A program made the translations under genes and the position numbers. This document shows, in pieces, positions 32,284-36,953 of a DNA stretch of 36,953 nt. The notes under the pieces are model-generated. The model was given only the letters and a program-made list of their open reading frames with translations, was not told the origin of the DNA and searched no databases. Origin of the DNA: DATGIQ01 sp035295665 (GTDB lineage Bacteria; Planctomycetota; Planctomycetia; Gemmatales; Gemmataceae); contig DATGIQ010000425.1 in assembly GCA_035295665.1 (NCBI GenBank), forward strand, positions 1-36,953, read 5' to 3'. The first letter of the stretch is position 1, and each line of letters opens with the position of its first letter.

Positions 32284-33344
32284 GTAAGCAGCATCAGCAG
32301 ACAGGCCACACTATTAAAGAGCGCATGCCCCAGAATGGGAGCGACCAGACTTTGGGTGCGATAAGCCAGATAGCCCAACCCGAGCCCCAGCACAAACAGG
32401 GGGACCGGAGTCGGCCAATCGTGGGAAACGGCGAAGAGCAAGGCCGTGCTGAAAATTGCTCGGGCGGCATACGGCTGCCGAAGCCAGCGCCGAACTAGGC
32501 GTTCCCCGAGGAAACAAACAGGAACCACCATCAGGACGAACAGGACCGGCTCCAGCGCCCGAATTGCCCTGCCGAAATTGGCCCCGTCGCCTCCCTTGGT
32601 GATTTTCTCCAGGGATCGACCCAGGGTCAGCGCAAACGCCACCGCGATGGTGATCGCCGCGCTCCGGGGTCGCCCGCACGCCCAGCCTTGCAGCACTCTC
32701 CGAAAAAGCAGTTCCTCCAGGACCGGCGCGATCACGATGGCGGAGAGCACAATGAGGATCCATTCAACCGGGGATGGCTGGCCCTGGGCAAGCCGCGTCA
32801 ACACGTGTTGTTCCGGCGGCACGCCTTCCGATACCCAATATGTCCAACCCACGACAATATGGAGCAGGAGCACTGGTGGAGTGAGCACCAACCACATCAG
32901 CCAGCCGCTCACCGTGTTCTGAACCGTACCCGCGATCGTGAGGCCGAGTTGAAACGGGCGCGTGCCGCTCAAGAGTCGCAGAGCGAGCACCGTGCCGATG
33001 AACTGGAACGGAAACGCCAGTGCCGACACCCATAAGCGACGGCGGGCCTCCATCAATTCCCCATCGGCCACAGCCGCCGGATCGAACCCCGGTCCATACA
33101 GCCAATTGAAAAAGCCGGTCCGGTTCAATACGTCATTGAGAAATGCCGGGAGCAGGACGAAAGCAGCCAGGAATACGAAGCAGACTTCGAACCCGCTCCA
33201 GGGCACAAAGCGGTACCGCTGCGGGCGAAACAGATCGCGTGGCTGGCCACCCCAGAGCCAGAGCCCAAGCACCGGCAACCCCGTGGCCAGTGCCAGGAGG
33301 AGCCAGGCCCAGAGATTGGCACGAATTTCGACCCAAACCAGCAT
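32175..33344 (-). CDS. CPBP-family intramembrane metalloprotease
   Basis: 389 residues from ATG 33344. ATG 33440 in frame has a GAGGA site but would overlap the divergent trpC start, so the shorter form is listed and the start is uncertain. Eight or so membrane segments are present. The CPBP (Abi/CAAX protease) motifs are Glu210-Glu211-x3-Arg215 (EELLFRRVLQGW), His308 (FAVSHDW) and His340 with Asn344 (LGHALFNSVA). Members cleave prenylated or other membrane proteins; the substrate is unknown. The last 35 or so residues (NGKETTSADRRPPSVSTSSF...) overlap the YgfZ coding region in antisense and look like read-through. Confidence 0.85.
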   Translation of the reverse strand: MLVWVEIRANLWAWLLLALATGLPVLGLWLWGGQPRDLFRPQRYRFVPWSGFEVCFVFLAAFVLLPAFLNDVLNRTGFFNWLYGPGFDPAAVADGELMEARRRLWVSALAFPFQFIGTVLALRLLSGTRPFQLGLTIAGTVQNTVSGWLMWLVLTPPVLLLHIVVGWTYWVSEGVPPEQHVLTRLAQGQPSPVEWILIVLSAIVIAPVLEELLFRRVLQGWACGRPRSAAITIAVAFALTLGRSLEKITKGGDGANFGRAIRALEPVLFVLMVVPVCFLGERLVRRWLRQPYAARAIFSTALLFAVSHDWPTPVPLFVLGLGLGYLAYRTQSLVAPILGHALFNSVACLLMLLTYAAAMNGKETTSADRRPPSVSTSSFVPGSLLPRRM

Positions 33345-33438
33345 TACAAGGAAAAGGGTAAAAGGCAAACGGAAAACGTCTCCGGGTCGTGCTGTCCATC
33401 TAGCCTTTTCCTTTTTACTTTTTCCTTGAGTGATGTCC

Positions 33439-34236
33439 ATGATGACGATCCTCGACACCATTGTGGCCAGCAAACGCCGCGAAATCGCCTCGGCCCGCAG
33501 CCGGTTGTCCGAGCAGACTCTGGAAAGCCGGCTCCGGGAAGCGCCCCCCGTGCGCGATTTCCGGGCGGGGCTGGAGCGCTCGGCCGGTGTCCAGGTGATT
33601 GCCGAGGTGAAAAAGGCATCTCCTTCCGCAGGCCTGCTCCGGGCCGATTTTCAGCCGGTCGAAATTGCGCGGACCTACGAGCAGCATGGGGCGGCCTGCC
33701 TGAGTGTCCTGACGGATGCACCTTTCTTCCAGGGCGAGCTGGCGCACCTGGCCGCCATCCGCGCTACGGTTGCACTGCCGATCTTGCGGAAGGACTTCAT
33801 TCTCGACCGCTATCAGCTCGTGGAGGCCCGGCTAGCCGGCGCCGATGCGGTCCTGCTCATCGCTGAGATCCTTCCGGGAACGGAGCTTTCTGGGCTGCTG
33901 CGTGAGACGCGGAATTTGGGCATGGAGGCCCTCGTGGAACTCTACGATCCAGACAATTTGCCGCGGGTGCTCGACAGCGGGGCCCGACTCATCGGGGTCA
34001 ACAATCGCGATCTACGCACATTTGTGACGCGGCTGGAGCATACGTTCGAGCTGGCAACTCGGATTCCGGCCGGGTGCTGCCTGGTGAGCGAGAGCGGCAT
34101 CCGGACTCGGCAAGATGTTGTTCACCTGGAAGCTGCGGGCGTGCGGGCCATTCTGGTCGGTGAAACCCTTCTGCGCGCAGCCGACATCGGTGCCAAGCTC
34201 GATGAACTGCGCGGCTGCCCAGGCCAGAGTGGATAG
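33439..34236 (+). CDS. trpC: Indole-3-glycerol phosphate synthase
   Basis: 265 residues, a single-domain TIM barrel of the usual length. It converts 1-(2-carboxyphenylamino)-1-deoxyribulose 5-phosphate to indole-3-glycerol phosphate in tryptophan synthesis. The catalytic set is complete: Glu56 and Lys58 (IAEVKKASPSAG), Lys118 (LRKDF), Glu167 (VELYD), Asn188-Asn189 (IGVNNRDLRTF) and Ser217/Ser219 (VSESGI). The phosphate-binding end LVGETLLRAAD is present. ATG 33439 gives the standard MMTILDTIVASKRREI start; GTG 33430, ATG 33433 and ATG 33442 are close alternatives. No other trp gene is adjacent, so the pathway genes are dispersed, as is common outside enterobacteria. Confidence 0.95.
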   Translation: MMTILDTIVASKRREIASARSRLSEQTLESRLREAPPVRDFRAGLERSAGVQVIAEVKKASPSAGLLRADFQPVEIARTYEQHGAACLSVLTDAPFFQGELAHLAAIRATVALPILRKDFILDRYQLVEARLAGADAVLLIAEILPGTELSGLLRETRNLGMEALVELYDPDNLPRVLDSGARLIGVNNRDLRTFVTRLEHTFELATRIPAGCCLVSESGIRTRQDVVHLEAAGVRAILVGETLLRAADIGAKLDELRGCPGQSG

Positions 34237-34242
34237 GGCCGT

Positions 34243-34428
34243 TTACGAGCGAAGCGGTGGAACGGAAGCAGCAAGATCGCTCGTCGGCGGTAATCCTTTT
34301 CCTTTTGCGGGTCGACGAATGTCATCCGCAAGCGCCCGACGGGAGGCATAGCGCTCCTGCGGCTTCAGCGCCATCGCCTTGAGGCAAATTGCGTCGAGTG
34401 CTGCTGGCACGGGGGGGCTTTGCGAGCC
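34243..34428 (-). pseudogene. Fragment of a Gemmata-type Ser/Thr protein kinase C-lobe
   Basis: A minus-strand frame, open from 34428 to TAA 34245-34243 and having at best a GTG at 34410, encodes ALDAICLKAMALKPQERYAS followed by RRALADDIRRP. This is the end of a planctomycete protein kinase domain (the usual text is (L)(E/D)AICLKAM(A)L.P..RYAS...LA(D/E)D(I/V)), normally followed by WLADEPV. Here WLADEPV is missing and the frame drifts into unrelated residues; the rest of the kinase is absent upstream, where two consecutive TAA stops close the frame. It is a residual piece, not a gene. Confidence 0.7.
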
Positions 34429-34508
34429 TTATTACCAATTCGGGTTGGCACACTGGGCCGACACCGTGCTGGAGATGCTCGCTCCTCTTTCGGCGACACC
34501 TGTTTCCT

Positions 34509-34952
34509 TCACGTCCGCCTGCGACGCGGTCGCATTGGCCTGCTTGGCTTCCTTCCTCCACCTCGTAGGAGAGCTTGAAACCCTTCTTGTTCGAAGTGAT
34601 GGTCCGTGGTAAGCGCTTCATCGAGTCGCCGTGTCCGCATGAGAGCGAAGCTCACCGCGTCGCAGAGGGAGTATTCTTTGTCCATGCGCCGCTTGAGAAG
34701 CTCTATTCCCTCCAAGTGGAGGCGCTCATCCACCCACACCGTTTCCACAAGGGGATGTTTGAGGACCGCGTTCAGGAAATCGAGAGCAGGTTTTCGCGGC
34801 AGTGTACGGGCACCGGCCAACGCGACAAATTCCACGAGGACGTAGTTGTGGAGAAGTTTTCGGCTCGGCTGCTCCAAGAGCCTTGTTGCCAGTTCATGCT
34901 CGGCTTGATCGCGGTCGTGGTAGCAGAGAAGTCCTGAAGTGTCGATGAGCAT
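34509..34952 (-). CDS. vapC: PIN-domain toxin (VapC-like)
   Basis: 147 residues from ATG 34952; a TTG just before it is less likely. The PIN acidic quartet is visible: Asp4 (MLIDTSGLL), Glu41 (VLVEFVAL), Asp98 (LCDAVSFALM) and Asp117 (ALTTDHHFEQEGF). VapC proteins are Mg-dependent RNases that cleave tRNA or rRNA when free of antitoxin. PIN toxins usually end near the EGF segment; here about 20 extra residues (LLRGGGRKPSRPMRPRRRRT) rich in arginine follow, perhaps because the native stop was lost next to the decayed kinase fragment. The antitoxin stop and this start share TGATG, so the pair is coupled. Confidence 0.85.
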   Translation of the reverse strand: MLIDTSGLLCYHDRDQAEHELATRLLEQPSRKLLHNYVLVEFVALAGARTLPRKPALDFLNAVLKHPLVETVWVDERLHLEGIELLKRRMDKEYSLCDAVSFALMRTRRLDEALTTDHHFEQEGFQALLRGGGRKPSRPMRPRRRRT

Positions 34953-35242
34953 CAATGCTTCTCATGACCGTAGAGCTTCGCGTGGTCGTCACCGTACTCT
35001 TGGGCGAGATCCGCATCGATTCTTTCGTTATCGCAGGGACCGGGGCGTCCAGAAGAGATGATGTGCCTTCGCAGGCGGGCGTTGGCTCGAGCAATTTCCG
35101 TGGAAGACGGCATTCCACCATTTGGCGCTTCGAGCCGGGGCAAGTGAGCAGCAATCCACTCCTCAGGTGCCATCCCGCTGCCCCGTGCCGTTTCCCGTAA
35201 TGCCTCGTAGACTTCATCGGGTAGCTTTAGAATCTGGCTCAT
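34952..35242 (-). CDS. vapB: VapB-like antitoxin
   Basis: 96 residues. The N-terminal 50 (MSQILKLPDEVYEALRETAR, APEEWIAAHLPRLE) fit a small ribbon-helix-helix-like DNA-binding domain with a starting beta strand. The C-terminal half (ERIDADLAQEYGDDHAKLYG) is acidic and probably wraps the toxin. The assignment rests mainly on the position directly upstream of a PIN toxin with overlapping stop and start; the sequence alone is weakly diagnostic. The complex would be expected to repress its own promoter, which must lie upstream of 35242, in or near the remnant at 35247-35441. Confidence 0.75.
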   Translation of the reverse strand: MSQILKLPDEVYEALRETARGSGMAPEEWIAAHLPRLEAPNGGMPSSTEIARANARLRRHIISSGRPGPCDNERIDADLAQEYGDDHAKLYGHEKH

Positions 35243-35246
35243 GTTC

Positions 35247-35441
35247 TTACTCTACCAGATTCTTGCGGCCTTGGGCGATCAGTTTCTCCGCCCTGTTGTG
35301 CAGGCTTCGCAGCTTTCTTACCTGCGATTGCAACGATTCTTTCACTTCGCTCAGATGAGCAGGAGTGAGCAGGTCATCAGCAATATGGAGATCGGCCTCG
35401 TTCGCTATTCTCTTGTATTGCGCGAATTCGGCTTTCGTGAG
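35247..35441 (-). pseudogene. Start-less remnant of an unknown coding sequence upstream of vapB
   Basis: The minus-strand frame from 35441 to TAA 35249-35247 reads LTKAEFAQYKRIANEADLHI, ADDLLTPAHLSEVKESLQSQ, VRKLRSLHNRAEKLIAQG, an amphipathic helical, protein-like sequence. There is no usable start codon before a late TTG and a TAA closes it upstream, so the 5' end is missing. Its stop is four bases before the vapB ATG. Its first 65 bases overlap, in another frame, the C-terminal coding end of the GT87 gene, which suggests a rearrangement junction near 35440. No family recognised. Confidence 0.5.
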
Positions 35442-36953
35442 TTAGCCACAACCAGCCACACCATAGCCAAAGAGCGAACACAAAAAACGTCGGCCAGGGC
35501 GTTCCGTCATAAGCCGTGGAGTACGTGATTGGCAACGGGATCGGGAGATGTTTCAGTGCGGGTGCCGAAATCGATACCTCGATGCCAAGAGCCGGCAACA
35601 GCAAGTCGCTCATGGCCAGCAGGGCAATCAGCGTGAGCGTCATGCTATTGCGGACGCAGAGGTTTTGTTCCCCAATGGGGAGCAGGGCACTCGCTGCGGG
35701 GCCGGTGGCGTCCAATCCCGGTTCGTAGGATTGGGCCAGTCCGCTTTTTCGCATTTCCTCGGGCACCGTGCCGACGGCGACAAGCACGGGCTGAAGATAG
35801 CGGCGCGGTTCGGTCACGAGCAGGGCCACCGGCAGCGCGGTCAGCAGCACATCGTAGTACATGAAATGATAACAGCTCATCCATGCTCCCAGGATCACGA
35901 AGGCGGCCGGCGGACCCGTGAGCGCCCGACTTTGCTCCTTCCGCGCGATGCACAGGGCAGCCGTACCGGCCACAACCGCCAGGAGTAAACCCCAACCCAT
36001 CACGGTGGCGGCCAAGCTGTGATCTAGCGTATCGTCGGCGTGAAAATCGATGAGCCAGCGGCGCGGAATGTTGACGAGATCCCGGCTGAGCATGACCCAG
36101 TTCCAGTTGGTGGCGTAGAGCAGACTGGCCTGGTGGCCGACTTGGAGCCACTCCAGCCAGCTCCGCCAGCCAACGAACGGCAAGGTCGCGACCGCCAGCC
36201 CCAGGCCGGTCCCGAGCATGGCCAGGCAAACCCGCCAGCGCCGCGTCAGCAGCGGCACCAGAAAGAACGCGGCTGCCCAGACCGGCTTGAATGCTAACAA
36301 TCCCCACAAAAGCCCGCCGCAGATCGGCCAGTTGTGGGCCATGAGTACCCAGCCCCAGATCAACAGCGTCAGCATCCAAATACTGTTTTGGCCCAGGTTG
36401 AGGGCACTGGCGAAACCGGGATAGAGAAGGACCGCGAGCACTCCCACCGGCCACCAAATTCGACCCTCGGACAAGAGGCAAATCCCTCCCCCCGCAAACA
36501 GCGCGAGCAGAATTCCGAGGACCTGTTGGACCCGGTACGCGGGTGCCGGTCGAAGCGAGCCCAGGGGAGCCATGAACAGGGCGTGGATCGGCGGATAGAG
36601 CGCTCCACCGACGCGCGGATTACTTGTCGAATCATCCCGGCCCATGAGCCAAGCCATCATATTCTCGGCATCGTGGATTTGCTTTTCCTCCTCCGAGCGC
36701 TCTTCCGGTGGGATTTCATCCTCGGGCGGATAGGCTTCCTGAACCACTTCGCGGAGGTAATCGCGATGGTAGAGATGTTGGCCCAGGCCGAGCGCGAGCA
36801 TCCGGCCCATGAGCCATTGGCCGCCAAAATCGATTGCGGTATGCCCCCAGTTGCCGTCCCTCCGTCTGGGTGTGCCGTCGGCTTTTTTGGGAGTGTCGAA
36901 CATCGTCCAGGCGAAGAAGAAGGTCATCCCGGCCGTCGTCGCCGCCAGAAGCC
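35377..36953 (-). CDS. GT87-family membrane glycosyltransferase (DUF2029), 5' end outside the window
   Basis: The frame continues to the window edge beyond the internal ATG at 36927 (preceding residues LLAATTAG continue the first membrane segment), so the true start lies outside. About 525 residues are seen. The first segment (TAGMTFFFAWTMFD) is followed by a periplasmic loop with DFGGQWLMGRMLALG, then NPRVGGALYPPIHALFMAPL, and some 9-10 further membrane segments including GLLWGLLAFKPVWAAAFFLV. GT87 enzymes use polyprenyl-phosphate mannose or related donors (GT-C fold). The last 20 or so residues (HESRIRAIQENSERGRSPYC) share DNA with the remnant at 35247-35441 and may be read-through after loss of the native stop. 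Confidence 0.85.
   Translation of the reverse strand, partial: LLAATTAGMTFFFAWTMFDTPKKADGTPRRRDGNWGHTAIDFGGQWLMGRMLALGLGQHLYHRDYLREVVQEAYPPEDEIPPEERSEEEKQIHDAENMMAWLMGRDDSTSNPRVGGALYPPIHALFMAPLGSLRPAPAYRVQQVLGILLALFAGGGICLLSEGRIWWPVGVLAVLLYPGFASALNLGQNSIWMLTLLIWGWVLMAHNWPICGGLLWGLLAFKPVWAAAFFLVPLLTRRWRVCLAMLGTGLGLAVATLPFVGWRSWLEWLQVGHQASLLYATNWNWVMLSRDLVNIPRRWLIDFHADDTLDHSLAATVMGWGLLLAVVAGTAALCIARKEQSRALTGPPAAFVILGAWMSCYHFMYYDVLLTALPVALLVTEPRRYLQPVLVAVGTVPEEMRKSGLAQSYEPGLDATGPAASALLPIGEQNLCVRNSMTLTLIALLAMSDLLLPALGIEVSISAPALKHLPIPLPITYSTAYDGTPWPTFFVFALWLWCGWLWLTHESRIRAIQENSERGRSPYC

Overview
The window reads as chromosomal DNA of a planctomycete, most likely a Gemmata-type (Gemmatales) bacterium. 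This is an inference from gene content: a protein with the planctomycetal LEPR-XLL-type N-terminal motif, a DUF1549/DUF1553 protein with the CTQCHDHPF motif, a CRTAC1/ASPIC-UnbV FG-GAP protein, long TPR proteins including a TPR-glycosyltransferase fusion, a decayed Uma2 nuclease gene and a fragment of a Gemmata-style Ser/Thr kinase. There are no rRNA or tRNA genes, no CRISPR array and no recognisable transposase.

Layout. 1-9049: an edge-truncated BNR/VPS10-like secreted protein, a TPR protein, rpsT (ribosomal protein S20), a PIG-V-like mannosyltransferase, a CRTAC1 lipoprotein, a methyltransferase, a membrane-anchored double helix-hairpin-helix (ComEA-like) protein, and a convergent two-gene unit (small unknown protein plus GT9 glycosyltransferase). 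9050-12360: an exported isoaspartyl methyltransferase with an added C-terminal beta-rich domain, an Uma2 pseudogene with an in-frame TGA, a DUF1697 protein and two small unknown proteins whose stop codons interlock. 12361-21772: DUF1549/DUF1553 plus YkgJ-type cysteine-cluster gene, a LEPR-XLL secreted protein, a 14-TPR glycosyltransferase, an M28/glutaminyl-cyclase-like peptidase, a small membrane protein and a second methyltransferase. 21773-31073: a heavy-metal-type RND efflux locus. The outer-membrane factor gene lies on the + strand and converges on a tight four-gene minus-strand operon (FtsX-type ABC permease, lipoprotein, CusB-like adaptor, CusA-like pump). 31074-36953: a YgfZ-type folate-binding protein, a CPBP membrane protease, trpC, and a small decay island (kinase fragment, VapBC toxin-antitoxin pair, start-less remnant) abutting an edge-truncated GT87 glycosyltransferase.

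The window is mostly ordinary planctomycete chromosome with dense envelope and glycan functions. The most unusual signals are a perfect 15-bp GC-rich inverted repeat inside the cusB-like coding sequence, an ABC permease without an ATPase placed at the head of an RND pump operon, an exported PIMT with an extra domain, a tandem double ComEA-type HhH protein, a 20-bp dyad over the probable rpsT -35 box, a 15-bp hairpin straddling the stop codon of the TPR-glycosyltransferase gene, and several gene remnants that no intact reading frame shows. I did not find convincing evidence of a wholly new defence or biosynthetic system.
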